Shown one piece after another: positions 47,036 through 57,532 of a stretch of 64,000 nucleotides of DNA; position 1 is the first letter of the stretch, and each line of letters starts with the position of its first letter. Below the pieces are notes generated by a model that was not told the origin of the DNA, did not search any database, and saw only the letters and a program-made list of their open reading frames with translations. The translations under genes were made by a program, and so were the position numbers. The stretch lies in NCBI GenBank assembly GCA_030323305.1, contig CP106741.1, forward strand, positions 1,576,001 to 1,640,000, written 5' to 3'. Source of the DNA: Paenibacillus sp. CC-CFT747. GTDB taxonomy: Bacteria > Bacillota > Bacilli > Paenibacillales > NBRC-103111.

Positions 47036-47515
47036 ATCCATCACCCCCTTTCGCGGCAGAGCGGCGGCCAGCCGTTTGCACCGCGCGGTTCTCCCAACGC
47101 GCGGTGTCGGCGTCACATGATGGTGGATCATACACAGGATGACGCCTTTTCATCTTGGAAGACGTTCCGCCTTGGAGGGCTGAGGTCCATCCGCTTCTTC
47201 AGAAGTCCATAGTTTTTCGACAAGTTTCGACATAGTGCTGCGACAGAAGGACGACAAGGAATAATGCTTCGAAGGCTCATGATGAAGGGGGAAGAGGGAA
47301 AAATCAGGTGGGGAAGGAACGGAATCTTCCATTCCCTTACATTTTATAGGAAATAACAGGAATGGTTAAATGGGTGAAAAGAACCAAATCCATCCATCGG
47401 CTCTCCTGGTGCCAAGCCGTGAGGATTGGTCTGCCTACCTATGGATTTTGGTGCGTAGGTGCAGGGTTTCCCGCCAACAAAGCTCCCGGATAAGGCGTCA
47501 GGTAGGCCTACGACA
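47036..47515. other. Intergenic region upstream of the oxygenase gene
   Basis: About 480 bases without a credible gene. It holds the promoter of the three-gene unit (47050-47350 is AT-richer) and the 36-bp repeat copy 4 at 47463. Short frames at 47150-47332 and 47370-47576 lack ribosome sites. Confidence 0.5.
47463..47497 (+). repeat. 36-bp dispersed repeat, copy 4
   Basis: AGGGTTTCCCGCCAACAAAG then CTCCCGGATAAGGCG. Two changes in the TTACCGG core compared with copies 1 and 3. It lies 18 bases before a terminator. Confidence 0.65.
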
Positions 47516-47556
47516 AAAAACCGCCCCCTGCCAAAAGGCAGAAGCAGACGGTTTTT
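47516..47556 (-). terminator. Intrinsic terminator of the gluconate operon
   Basis: AAAAACCG pairs with CGGTTTTT around an inner CTGCC/GGCAG stem. On the minus strand it ends in TTTTTT. It lies about 95 bases past gntK. Confidence 0.85.
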
Positions 47557-47649
47557 CTGGGACTCTCCCCCCTTAATTTATACAAGAAGGTCTCCGCTAA
47601 ACGGCCTCCTGCTAGTGCTTGCTGGGCGCCCAACCGGACGGGCCAGGCG

Positions 47650-49183
47650 TCAGCTCAGCTCCTGCTGGAACTGGGCGATCGCCGCGTACTCCTCTTCGAG
47701 CTTGCGGGACAGGGAGATGAAGATAGGAAGCAGCTTGTGATAGACCTCGGCGTTGCGCTTGTCCGGCGTGTGCCGGTGGGTGGCGCCTACCATACCCGAG
47801 ACGACGTCCAGGGAGTCCACGGCCCCGATGGCATATAAGCCCAGCACGGCGGCCCCGAGACACGAGCTTTCGTAGCTTTCGGGCACGATCACTTCCTGGT
47901 CGAAAATATCCGCCATCATCTGGCGCCAAAGCGGGGAACGGGCGAAGCCTCCGGTCGCATGAATCTTGTGCGGCTGCCCCATGCGCTCCTCCATGGCGAG
48001 CAGCACGGTGTACAAGTTGAAGATAACCCCTTCGAGCACAGCGCGGATCATATGCTCCTTGCCGTGATGCATCGTCAAGCCGAAGAAGGACCCGCGGGCG
48101 CTCGGGTTCCACAGAGGCGCCCGCTCGCCGGTCAGGAACGGATGGAACAGCAGCCCGTCGGAGCCGGGACGCACGCGCGAGGCCATCTGGGTGAGCAGGT
48201 CATAAGAGCTGATGCCGAGACGGCGCGCGGTCTCCACCTCCGAAGCGGCGAACTCATCGCGCGCCCAGCGGAACAGGATGCCCCCGTTGTTGACGGGGCC
48301 GCCGATGACCCACTGTTTCTCCGTAAGCGCATAACAGAAGATCCGGCCCTTCGGATCGGTTTCCGGCCGGTCGATGACCGTACGGATCGCTCCGCTCGTT
48401 CCGATGGTGGCGGCGACGACTCCCGGCTGGATCGCGTTCACGCCCAGGTTCGAGAGCACGCCGTCGCTTGCGCCGACAATGAAGGGAACCCCTCCGGCAG
48501 CCCCATCTCCTCAGCGTACACCGCGTTCAGCCCCTTCAGCGCATACGTCGTCGGCACGAGCCGGGACAGCCGGTCCGGCGTAATCCCCGCCAACCGAAGC
48601 GCTTCTTCATCCCAATCCAGCTTCTCGAGGTTCATCAAGCCGGTCGCCGAGGCGATGGAATGGTCCACCACATACTCCCCGAACAGCTTCTCGTGAACGT
48701 ATTCTTTGATGGAGATGAATTTACGGGCCCGGGCAAAAGCTCCGGCTCCTCCTCGCGGAGCCAGATGAGCTTCGTGAGCGGGGACATCGGATGTACGGGC
48801 GTTCCCGTCCGCTGGTACACCGCGTCCCCGTTCCATTCACGCTTCAGCTTGTCGGACCAGGCGGCGCTGCGGTTATCCGCCCAGGTGATGCAGCGGGTAA
48901 GAGGACGTCCGTCCCCGTCGATGGCAATCAGGCTGTGCATGGCCGAGCTGAAAGAGACGAAAAGCACCTGCTGCGGGGCCACGCCGCCTTCCTGCACGAC
49001 CCGCTTCAGCGTATGAACGACCGCCTGAAAGATACGGTCGGGATCCTGCTCCGCGATGGCCGCGGTAGGGGTATACAACGGATATTCCTCATCGGCCTTG
49101 GCCACCATCCGGCCGTTCTCCTCGAAGAGAACGGCTTTGGTGGAGGTGGTGCCCATGTCGATGCCGATCATATAGTTACTCAA
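47650..49183 (-). CDS. gntK: Gluconokinase, FGGY family (frameshifts near 48735 and 48490)
   Basis: About 511 residues after adding one T to TTTT near 48735 (PELFARARKFISIKEYVHEKL) and one G to GGGG near 48490 (PEGVPFIVGASDGVLSNLG). The ATP-fold starts YMIGIDMGTTSTKAVLFEE. FGGY features include CITWADNRSAAW, GASDGVLSNLGV, IGTSGAIR, FLTGERAPLWNPSARG and ATGGFARSPLWRQMMAD. It phosphorylates gluconate to 6-phosphogluconate. It is last in the gnd-gntR-gntP-gntK order, and the start is 35 bases after gntP. The set matches the B. subtilis gntRKPZ gene content in a different order. Confidence 0.92.
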
Positions 49184-49217
49184 GGGATTTCCCTTCTTCC
49201 TTGTTGAATTATCCCCC

Positions 49218-50578
49218 TTATACCACGAGGCTAAGGAGAAGAATAAAGACGAGGCCGATAACCGATAAAAGGGTCTCCATGACCGTCCAGGATTTCAAAG
49301 TCTGCGGAACGGTCATGTTGAAGAATTCTTTGACCATCCAGAAGCCGGCGTCGTTCACGTGCGAGAGAACCAGCGATCCGGCTCCGGTGGCCAGCACGAC
49401 CAGCTCAACATTGGCTCCCGGGCTCTGGGCGAGCACCGGAGCGACGATCCCGGCAGCGGTGGTCATGGCGACGGTGGCCGAACCGGTGGCGACGCGGATC
49501 AGCGCGGCAGCCAGCCAGGCGAACAGGATGACGTTGAAGTGCGACTGAGTGGCGAGCTCCGCGATCGCTTTGCCGACGCCGCTGTTGATCAGAACCTGCT
49601 TGAACGCGCCCCCTCCCCGATGATCAGAATGATGGAGGCCGTTGGAGCCAGGCATTCGTTAGCAAACTTCGAGATTTCCTCCTTCTTGAAGCCTCGGGCA
49701 AACCCGAGCGAGAAGAAGGAGAAGACGACGGCGATCAGAAGCGCGATAACTTCGTGTCCGATGAACCCGCTGAATTGGGCGAGCCCGCTTGTCAGCTTGG
49801 GATCGATAATGCTTGCGACTGATCCGACCAGCATGAGCAGAACCGGAAGCAGGATGGTGAACAGGGTAATGCCGAAGCCCGGCAGCTCCCGGGTATCCTT
49901 GCGGATAAACTGGTTGGCCAGCTCCTCCGGCGGCTCCACGAGAATGCGGCGGCCGATATATTTACCGAAGACCGGACCGGCCAGAATGGCCGTCGGCAGT
50001 CCGATGATGAGGGAGTATAGAATCGTTTTACCCAGGTTGGCGCCGAAAGCATCAATGGCAATCATGGGAGCCGGATGCGGCGGGACCAGACCGTGGACGG
50101 TCGAAAGCCCGGCCAGAACGGGAATCCCGATCTGCAGGAGCGACATTTTCGTCTTGCGGGCGACGACGAAGACAATCGGAATCAAGAGGATGAGCCCTAC
50201 CTCGAAGAAGACGGGAATGCCTACGATAAAGCCGACGATCATCATCGCCCAGTGGACGCGTTTCACCCCGAAGCGGTCGACGAGTGTCGTAGCGATCTGC
50301 TCGGCTCCGCCGGATTCGGCCATCATTTTGCCGAGCATGGTACCGAGGCCGATAACGATGGCGATCGTTCCAAGGGTTCCGCCCAAGCCTCCCGTGACCG
50401 CCTTGATCAGGTCGGCCGGTTTCATGCCGGCGAGGAAGCCGAGCAAGAGGGACGAAAGCAGCAGGGTGACGAATGGATTCCACTTGTAGCGGGCGATCAG
50501 AATAACGAGAAATACGATGGCAACCAGCGCCCAAACAAGCAGGGTGGCGGAATGGCTGAGGCCAAAGATGCTGTTCAT
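49218..50578 (-). CDS. gntP: Gluconate:H+ symporter (frameshift near 49612)
   Basis: About 453 residues after adding one G near 49612 (GEGGAFKQVLINSGVGKAI). It has 12 or more hydrophobic segments. GntP family motifs are GLGTMLGKMMAESGGAEQIA, GIPVFFEVGLILLIP and STVHGLVPPHPAPM. It brings gluconate into the cell for GntK. The gene starts 162 bases after gntR in the same operon. Confidence 0.93.
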
Positions 50579-50739
50579 GTTGTTCCTCCTCCGAATGGTC
50601 GGTTCTGTCCGTCAGCCTATTAAATCGTGAGCCGCGGAACAGGTTCATGTTGTATTTTGCTTGTTACAGCCATTAAGACATAAGGGCATTCAAGGGTGTA
50701 GTGTTCGCTTTTCTTCTCTTTTCCATACGGGAAGACTCT

Positions 50740-51414
50740 TTAGGGGAGACTCAAGTGAAGCGTTTTCTTCGAGTCGGCAAAATAGTCCCGAACTCCGGCC
50801 AGGATCCGCTCCGGATCCTTCGATTCAAGCCCCCGGATAAGGGCGCGGTGCTTCTCGATAACGGCTTCCAGCTTGTCTGTCCCCTCGGAAAAAATCTCGT
50901 CCGTCGTAAGGAGCATGACGGTCAGAACGATCTGCCGGATGGAATTCCACAGATGGAGGATTCGCTTATGCTGAGCGGCCGTGATGATCGCCTCGTGGAA
51001 GCCGAAATCCAGCCCGGCAAACTCGACGGCGTCCCGGTGCCGGACAGCGAGCTCCATCTTGTCGATGGTCCGGGTAAGCTCCCCGAAGAGAGCCTCTGTA
51101 TCGCCCTGGGCCAGCCGGTGCTGGGCAAAGCTCTCGATAAGGAAGCGGACGTCATACAATTCCTCCACTTCCTCCGCGCTCAGCCCGGCCACCACGGCCC
51201 CCATCCGCTCCAGCCGGACGAGGCCTTCGCCTGATAACGTTTTCAGCGCTTCCCTGACGGGAGACCGGCTGGTCTCAAAGTCAGCGGCCAGCCGGTTCTC
51301 CGACAGAACGTCACCCGGCCGGATGGCTCCCTGGATAATCTGAAGCCTCAGCGCGCAAGCAACCGCCTCTCCACGGGAAGTTCCCTGAAGCCAGGCGGCA
51401 GGATAGCTGATCAT
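50740..51414 (-). CDS. gntR: GntR family repressor of the gluconate operon (FCD/FadR subfamily)
   Basis: 224 intact residues. The winged helix (about 10-75) includes RLQIIQGAIRPGDVLSENRL and FETSRSPVREALKTLSGEGL. The FCD ligand domain (about 80-215) carries metal-site residues seen in DFGFHEAI and EKHRALIRGLE. It is second in the operon, after gnd. The operator CTTGTATACAAG upstream of gnd is nearly that known for B. subtilis GntR, which is released by gluconate. Confidence 0.9.
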   Translation of the reverse strand: MISYPAAWLQGTSRGEAVACALRLQIIQGAIRPGDVLSENRLAADFETSRSPVREALKTLSGEGLVRLERMGAVVAGLSAEEVEELYDVRFLIESFAQHRLAQGDTEALFGELTRTIDKMELAVRHRDAVEFAGLDFGFHEAIITAAQHKRILHLWNSIRQIVLTVMLLTTDEIFSEGTDKLEAVIEKHRALIRGLESKDPERILAGVRDYFADSKKTLHLSLP

Positions 51415-51475
51415 GCTTAATCCTCTCCTATACTCGCTTTAGTTGGCCCGGCGGCGGATGACGCCAGGGTGACGC

Positions 51476-52377
51476 CTACTCCTCCTGCTTGACCACGCTG
51501 TGGCCGCCGAACTCGTTGCGAAGAGCCGCCACGACCTTGCCGTGGAAGGCGTCGGTTTCGAGCGAGCGGTAGCGCATGAGCTGGGACAGAGCGATGACCG
51601 GGGTGCTGACCTGAAGGTCAAGTGCCGTCTCCACGGTCCATTTGCCTTCGCCCGAGCTCTGCATGACGCCGCGGATGCCCTCGAGCTTCGGATCCTTGCG
51701 GAAGGCGTTCTCGGTCAGCTCCATGAGCCAGCCTCTAATGACCGAGCCGTTGGACCAGACCCGGGCCACGTCTTCGAAATTGTAATCGAAGCCGCTTTTG
51801 GACAGAAGCTCAAAGCCTTCCCCTATGGCCTGCATCATCCCGTATTCGATCCCATTGTGGACCATCTTCAGGAAATGACCGCTGCCGACCGGCCCGGCGT
51901 ACAGATAGCCTTTCTCCACCGCCATATCGCGGAAGATCGGCTCAATCCGGGCAAAAGCCTCCCGGTCTCCTCCGATCATAAAGCATCCGCCCTGCGCGGC
52001 TCCTTCCGTTCCGCCGGATGTGCCCGCGTCGAAGAAATAGACGCCCTTGGCCCCGCATTTCTCGCCGCGCCGCACCGAATCCCGGTAATGGGAATTTCCT
52101 CCGTCGATGACGATGTCCCCCTCTTCCAGATAAGGAAGAACCTCGTTCAGAACGCTGTCGACGAGCTTCCCGGCGGGAACCATGACCCAGACGGTTCTTG
52201 GTGCCGGAAGCTTCGAGACCAGCTCTTCCAGCGAAGCGGAAGGAACCGCCCCTGTCCGGCCAACGCTTGAACCGGCTCCGGGTTGACGTCATAGACGACG
52301 ACCTCGTGATGATGACCGAGCAAATTTTGTACGAGGTTGAACCCCATTTTGCCCAGTCCGATCATGCCTAGCTGCAT
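51476..52377 (-). CDS. gnd: 6-phosphogluconate dehydrogenase, decarboxylating, short YqeC/GntZ-like type (frameshift near 52252)
   Basis: About 300 residues after adding one G to GGGG near 52252 (LAGQGAVPSASLEELVSKLP). It has the NAD(P) fold MIGLGKMGFNLVQNLLGHHH, then VMVPAGKL, IDGGNSHYRDS, DAGTSGG and the substrate/catalytic GHFLKMVHNGIEYGMMQ. The short length (about 300 rather than 470) marks the NAD-preferring class. It oxidises 6-phosphogluconate to ribulose-5-phosphate. It is the first gene of the gluconate operon, directly behind the operator. Confidence 0.92.
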
Positions 52378-52406
52378 ACTCTATGTCTCCTTTGCATTCA
52401 TGTCTA

Positions 52407-52457
52407 CTTGTATACAAGCTACCTTCCTATAGTAACGCTTTCTTTTCGCTCTGTAAA
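52407..52457 (-). promoter_or_regulatory. Promoter and GntR operator of the gluconate operon
   Basis: On the minus strand TTTACA (52457-52452) and TACTAT (52434-52429) are exactly 17 bases apart, giving a good SigA promoter. The perfect palindrome CTTGTATACAAG (52407-52418) covers the expected start site. B. subtilis GntR is known to bind ATACTTGTATACAAGTAT in the same position, so repression relieved by gluconate is well supported. Confidence 0.8.
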
Positions 52458-52720
52458 CTCAGAAGATGCTGCCAGCAAGCCGCACCCTTTCGCCCCATGC
52501 CGATCCAGCGGGATGGCCCCCTCCCTCTCCGCTGCCTTCATTGGATCCGCCGAAGGAATATCTCTTCTAGCGTCCCCCGTCCGCCTCAAGGGAATTCCGC
52601 GCTTCCCGTTTAGAGGAACGGTGCTGCTAACCGGAGTGGGAGCTTCGGTACCTGTTCCCGACGCGGAAATGATGCGCCATGCTGGGGGGCTCGCTGGAGG
52701 TTGATTCCCCATCAAATCAA
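52458..52720. other. Intergenic stretch without convincing gene
   Basis: Open frames exist on both strands (52408-52704, 52419-52715), but they have no ribosome site or recognisable features and run through the gnd promoter. I see nothing else in this GC-rich region. Confidence 0.4.
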
Positions 52721-52752
52721 AAAACCGGCGAGCCTAATGGCTCTCCGGTTTT
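52721..52752. terminator. Intrinsic terminator
   Basis: AAAACCGGCGAGCC pairs with GGCTCTCCGGTTTT around TAAT, with one mismatch and T-runs on both strands. It lies about 100 bases past the 52852 gene on the minus strand. Confidence 0.8.
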
Positions 52753-52851
52753 CTTTTTCAATCCGCCTGCCGTTGGTAGGATTCCCTTCCCCCACCTGTC
52801 CTTCTGCCATCCTCTCTTTGTCCCTCTCCGGCGTCTCCTCCTTCTAGGGAA

Positions 52852-53276
52852 TCAAGGGGCAAAATTCAAGCGGAGCAGAAGAAGAAGCAGATAAACGAGA
52901 ACGATCAGGCCATGCACGAGGAGCAGGGCGATCCAGCCAGCCGACGTCTCCGATCGGCGCAGCACCCCGGGAAGCCCGATCCCTATGTGGACCAGCGAGA
53001 CAAGAGCGAGACCGCCGAGCAGCAGCCCCGACGTCTTGCCGGACAGGCTCCGGCTCAGGGGCGTCAGATACAGCACCACTGCCGCCAGCAGGCACACGAC
53101 CGTCGTGCCGAAGTAGCCGCTGAACGATATCCCCTCCTCCAGAACAGCCTCCAGCTTCGCTTCCGCTGGCTTTGCGGGCTGCGCCGCTCTTGCCGCTTCT
53201 GGTGTTCCTGGTGCTCTTGCCGCTCCTGGCTGCCTCCACCGGGGAGATCCCCTTTCTTTTCAGGGCCGGGTGCCAT
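52852..53276 (-). CDS. Hypothetical membrane protein paired with the DUF2339 gene (frameshift near 53190)
   Basis: About 141 residues. ATG 53276 follows the DUF2339 stop by one base. The N-terminus (MAPGPEKKGDLPGGGS) is Gln/Glu/Ala-rich. After one shift in the 53160-53230 region the frame gives AAQPAKPAEAKLEAVLEEG and three membrane segments (VVCLLAAVVLYLT, GLLLGGLALVSLVHIGIG, IALLLVHGLIVLVYLLLLLL), ending RLNFAP. The exact base lost is uncertain. Translational coupling to DUF2339 suggests a joint membrane role. Unknown family. Confidence 0.55.
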
Positions 53277-53277
53277 T

Positions 53278-54890
53278 CTACTCCACCTGCCGGCTGGTTG
53301 GGCCGGATTCCACAGGGGGATGCGGAGGCTGCCCGCCATCGTTTCTCCATTTGTTATTGATGTAAGAGATGCTGAGTGAAATGACGCCAAGCACTAGAAG
53401 CACGATCACCTTGAAGATGGTGTCTTCTCCGGCCAGATCAAGCAGCAGCGCTTTAACCGCCACGATAATCAGAACCACCGAGCCGAACCAGCGGAACGCC
53501 CGCTGCCGGCTGTAGGCGCCCCACAGGAACAAGAGCAGTGCGTAAATGCCCCAGGTAACGGAAAGCGTCAGGCCCCGGTCGATGGTTTGGTCCAGGCCGT
53601 ATTCGTCGAACATCCCGTTCACCTGCACCGACAGCAGCCCGCCGACGATCAGATGGCCGACGACCGCGACCATTCGTGCCAGCGCCCGGTTGCCGGATTC
53701 AATCAGGGCTTCGAGCTTAACCTTGGCCGCATAGTAGAAGCCGAAGGCCGCCAGCACCATCCAGGATACGGCCCCCAGTTCAGGAAAGGCAGGTACACGC
53801 CGAACCAGATGCCGCGCGGGGTGCTCCATGTGGCCACGAACCAGTACAGCACCACGACGAACCAGACGAAAAGCGAGATCGCCTTGAGGCCGTCGATTTT
53901 GCGGGCCTGGCCGGCCAGGAGCAGGAACCCGGCGACGATCGTCCACAGGTAGACGCTGATGAGCGGCTTGATGTCGAGCCCTTTGCCCGCTTGGGAAGCA
54001 GCCAGCATAAGGAGGAAGACCCCACCCAGGAAGAAGGTGAGCACCGGGGTGCCCGTGCGGCTCTCCATGAGCCGGTACACCCCGTAAGAGAGGGCGAGGT
54101 ACAGCACGCCCGTGAATGCCATCGGGTACGCCACGGAAGTCAGGCCGTCCAGCAGGATGACCGACCAGAGCCCGAACAGCACCGCATTCGCGACGTTTAA
54201 GTACAGGTTGAGGCCTTCGAAGGTCAAGTTGTTTTTCCAGGAGGAGATGACCAGCCCGAGCACATAGAACAGGAAGGCCGCCGTCGCATACCGGTAAGGA
54301 AGGCTCCACACCTCGGTGACCACCGGATCGAAATGGAAGAAGTAGACCATGTACAGAATCCAGGTCCCGGCAAAAGCCACCACCCTCAGCTCCGTCCAGC
54401 TCTTGCGCAGGCTGAGGACGAAATACACGATGTTAATGACGAGCAGGTACACAAAAAGCGTAAACACCTGGTCGTTCTCCGGCCGAAGCACAAGTGGAGA
54501 GACGAGGGCGCCGATCAGCGCCAGGTTCATGAGAATCCGCAGATTCTCGCGGTAAGCAAGCAGCGACAGCCCCACGGTGATGGCCGTCATGCAGAGCAGA
54601 ACGATCATGGAATCCCAGAGCGCAAAGTAGATGCCGGAGAAGGAAACCGTCGTGTACAGCACCGCGGCCCCCATGCCGCTGGTGATTTCCCCGATGGTCC
54701 GCCGCCCGGACAGAATGAGCCGGATGCCGCCCACTGCGAGCCCGGCCCCCACGAGGAGCCCGATCCCGATTTTCATCTGCTGGGTAATCCAGCCTTGATC
54801 CACCGTGTATTTGAACAAATAAACAAAAGCGCAAACGATCAGCAATGCCCCGAGAAACGATGTCCAATGCCTTTTGACCAAATCGTTCAT
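53278..54890 (-). CDS. DUF2339 family membrane protein (frameshift near 53780)
   Basis: About 537 residues after adding one G to GGGG near 53780 (FLNWGAVSWMVLAAFGFYY). Fourteen or more hydrophobic segments. DUF2339 features are YTVDQGWITQQMKIGIGLLVG, RRTIGEITSGMGAAVLYTT, YRENLRILMNLALIGALVSP and RWFGSVVLIIVAVKALLLDLA near the end. ATG 54890 is used, with GGAGGG ten bases upstream. Most family members have a longer coiled-coil N-terminus, and a short frame with such residues (LRDNAEAGSRVARLAEGKK) ends at a TAA just upstream, so the 5' end may be incomplete. Function unknown. Confidence 0.75.
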
Positions 54891-54990
54891 GGCTGAGTCC
54901 CTCCAATAGCAGTTAGGTTGTTTCCAGTTTCTTTCCTTCGGCCAGGCGGGCCACTCGGCTTCCGGCTTCCGCGTTGTCACGGAGCTGTAA

Positions 54991-55145
54991 TTAGTGCCGC
55001 TTCGTGGGGCGAAAATCCTTGAGTGCAGCTACATTGGCGGGGCTTCGTTGAGCCCGGCCTCGCCTTAAGGCGGTGCTTTGTTAAGCGCAGCTTCGTTAAG
55101 TGAAGTTCGTTGTGGCGCGCATTCGTGAGGCGTCGCTTCGTTCCG
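54991..55145. repeat. Degenerate GCTTCGTT-rich repeat tract
   Basis: About seven spaced variants of GCTTCGTTRAGCG (for example near 55002, 55044, 55075, 55089 and 55131) in 155 bases, with no open frame. Spacing is irregular (15-45 bases). The gap between the DUF2339 start and the large repeat copy B contains nothing else supported. Confidence 0.4.
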
Positions 55146-55283
55146 CCCGTTCCGACCTGACCGGCCTGGCGCCGAGATGGGCTTCTGCCGCCTCTTTTTA
55201 GGACCAGGTCTTATTTACCATTGTAAAGGGTTCTCCCCGTTTGAATAGTACTATCTTTTTCTAGTACCCCTGGGTGTTCCGGC

Positions 55284-55494
55284 GGAAATAAGGGAACAAA
55301 AAGGGCCTTATTAGCCGCTTTTTGAGAAAGGTCCGCCAAATAGAGGAACTCCGATCTCCTATTTTGGCGGAATACCTGCCCTTTTGGGCTTTTTGGAGAG
55401 ATTTTAGCGGAAATAAAGGAACAGAGTTCCTCTACCGTTCCGAAGAGCCGGCAAAAGCGGCTCATAGCGAATTAAAGTTCCTTTATTTACGCGG
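55284..55494 (+). repeat. About 200-bp dispersed structured repeat, copy B
   Basis: Landmarks in order: AAGGGAACAAAAAGGGCCTT, CGCCAAATAGAGGAACTCCG (about 55334), TTTTGGGCTTTTTGGAGAG, AATAAAGGAACAGAGTTCCT (about 55411), and GCGAATTAAAGTTCCTTTAT (about 55468). Copy C at 61085 has the same order and nearly the same spacing. The frames 55211-55465 and 55322-55528 cross it and are not credible genes. Confidence 0.75.
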
Positions 55495-55623
55495 CCATCC
55501 GCCATGGCAGCTCCAGGCAAGTATGTAGGCCGCCCCACGCATGATGGCTTCCGACCAGGTATATACACTCAGCCCCACCACGCACGTCCGGCAGCTTCCC
55601 ACCAATCGGTACGCTCAGCCGAT

Positions 55624-55818
55624 CTACGCATGATAGCTGCCGATGGGCTCGTTCAGCACCCAATCGAGCAGAAGAATCATCCCTTCCGTCTCCTCCAACC
55701 GGCGCTTCAGCCGCTCGGCTTCGCCGTCCTCCAATACGTCTGCCAACCGGGTCTGCAGGTCCTTGGTCTGCTGAAGCAGTTCGTTGCGTTTGCGTTTGAT
55801 TTGTAGCTCGGTTCTCAT
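55624..55818 (-). CDS. Small coiled-coil hypothetical protein
   Basis: 64 residues, charged and helical (MRTELQIKRKRNELLQQTKD, then EAERLKRRLEETEGMILLLDWVLNEP). AAAGGAG lies seven bases before the ATG. The heptad-like pattern suggests a coiled coil. Intact; family not recognised. Confidence 0.6.
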   Translation of the reverse strand: MRTELQIKRKRNELLQQTKDLQTRLADVLEDGEAERLKRRLEETEGMILLLDWVLNEPIGSYHA

Positions 55819-55999
55819 GGTCGGTCTCCTTTGTCTATATACTTGAGCCGTTCCCCCTGCTTGGCGGGGACCCGGCCTTTTTCCAATCTTTTCTTACCTA
55901 AGAATTAGTATAATCATTCAACAAATCTTCACAACAAAGAATGCCCGGCAATCGTTGACCTGCACTCCTCCGTAGCTTACTATTAAGACCAGATCAATT

Positions 56000-56018
56000 G
56001 ATAACGATTATCACTATC
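56000..56018. promoter_or_regulatory. Fur box upstream of the FTR1 operon
   Basis: GATAACGATTATCACTATC matches 16 of 19 bases of the Fur consensus GATAATGATAATCATTATC. It lies 13 bases upstream of the FTR1 start, so iron-dependent repression is strongly suggested. Confidence 0.85.
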
Positions 56019-56031
56019 AAGAGGTGTTTTC

Positions 56032-57529
56032 ATGAAAATAAAGCTTACCGCGCTGCTGATGCTCCTCCTCCTGCTGCTTCCGGCGCAAGTGTGGGCGGAT
56101 TCGGCTTCAGATAATTTGAAGAAAGCCAACGGCTATGTGGAGAACGCGCTGCAGTTTGCCGAGGCAGGCGATTTTACCCGGTCGAAGGAGCAGTACGACC
56201 TGTTTAACCAGGACTGGTACACGTTCGAGGAAGGCATCAAAGCCAAGTCCAAGGGCGCCTACCGATCGATCGAAGAATCCATGGGCGAGGTCCAGTATGC
56301 TTACGCCCAGAGCCCCGTCGTGAAGGAAACGGCCGTGGCCGCCCTGACCAAGCTGGCCGAAACCAACCGCACCTTTCTGTCCGGGGATTTCTCATCCTTT
56401 AAAGATCCGGCCGAATCCGGCGGAAAGACGACCATCGAGGATCTGGTCAAACGGCTGGATCAAGCCCATGACGCACTGGATCAAGGAGATATAGCGGCCG
56501 CCAAAGAATCCGTTCAAGCTTTCCGGAGCTCGTGGCTCGATATCGAAGGCATGGTGCTGACCCAATCCTCCAAAGTGTATGCCGACGCCGAACGGGATAT
56601 GGTTTCCTCCTACGCCATGCTCACCGCCAACCCGCCGAAGGTCGACCAAGCCAAAAAGACCATCGAAACCATGCGGGATTACCTGGCGCCGCTTGCCGCC
56701 AAATCCAGCTACACGATGCTCGATGTCGTGACGATTCTTCTTCGGGAAGGACTCGAGGCTCTGCTTGTCATCGTAGCGCTTCTCGGCTTCCTGACCAAAT
56801 CCGGCCACGCGGATAAGCGCAAGTGGCTCTGGTCCGGCCTCGGAGCCGGCGTGCTCGTCAGCATCGTCATCGGCGTGGCCGTTCAGCTCCTTTTGCCTCC
56901 GGTACCTTCGGCGACAACAACTTCATGATCGGCGGCTATACCGGTCTTTTCGCCGCGGTCATGCTCATTTACATGAGCTATTGGCTCCACAGCAAAGCAA
57001 GCCTCGCCAGCTGGAAGCAGTATATCCACAGCAAGGGAACGAACGCCTTGGCGGCCGGCAGCCTATGGTCCATCGCCATTCTCGCTTTTCTGGCGGTATT
57101 CCGCGAAGGAACCGAGACCGTCCTCTTCTTCATCGGGATGGCTTCCTCGATCAGCACGGCGAGCCTGCTCGGAGGAATTGCGATCGGCGCCGCCCTGCTC
57201 AGCGTGATCGCCGCCCTCATCCTGAAGGCCGGCGTCCGGATTCCGATGCGTCCTTTTTTCTCGTGTCGAGCGTGCTGGTGTTCTACCTGTGCTTCAAGTT
57301 TCTCGGCATGGGCATCCACGGGCTTCAGCTCGCGGAGGTGCTGCCGGCCAGCCATACGGAGGCAGTGCCTACGGTTGAGTTCCTGGGCTTGTACGCCACT
57401 TGGGAGAATCTGATCCCGCAAGCTCTTCTTCTGCTCGCCGCGGCCGGAGTCGTGATCTGGCAAAGGATTCTGGGGCAACGCCAGCAGATAGCCATAAATA
57501 CCCATTACCCGCCAAACGGAGGTCTTTAA
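56032..57529 (+). CDS. FTR1 family iron permease with helical ectodomain (frameshifts near 56894 and 57260)
   Basis: About 499 residues after adding one T to TTTT near 56894 (QLLFASGTFGDNNFMIGG) and one T to the T6 run near 57260 (RPFFLVSSVLVFYLCFKFLG). A signal peptide (about 1-22) and two helical repeats (about 25-230) precede seven membrane segments. The iron-binding REXXE motifs are REGLEALL (about 237) and REGTETVLF (about 359). It is the EfeU/YwbL-type channel that takes up ferric or ferrous iron, often with EfeO and EfeB; only a small lipoprotein follows here. The 3' stop is three bases before that gene. A Fur box precedes the operon. Confidence 0.9.
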
Positions 57530-57532
57530 TCT

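Noticed and set aside
52408..52715. Genes on both strands between gnd and the terminator at 52721
   Set aside because: Neither has a ribosome site, they cross the gnt promoter, and their sequence has no recognisable pattern.
55211..55528. Two overlapping reading frames of 68-84 codons on opposite strands
   Set aside because: Both run through the 200-bp repeat copy B, lack good ribosome sites and share no features with proteins; open only because of the repeat sequence.
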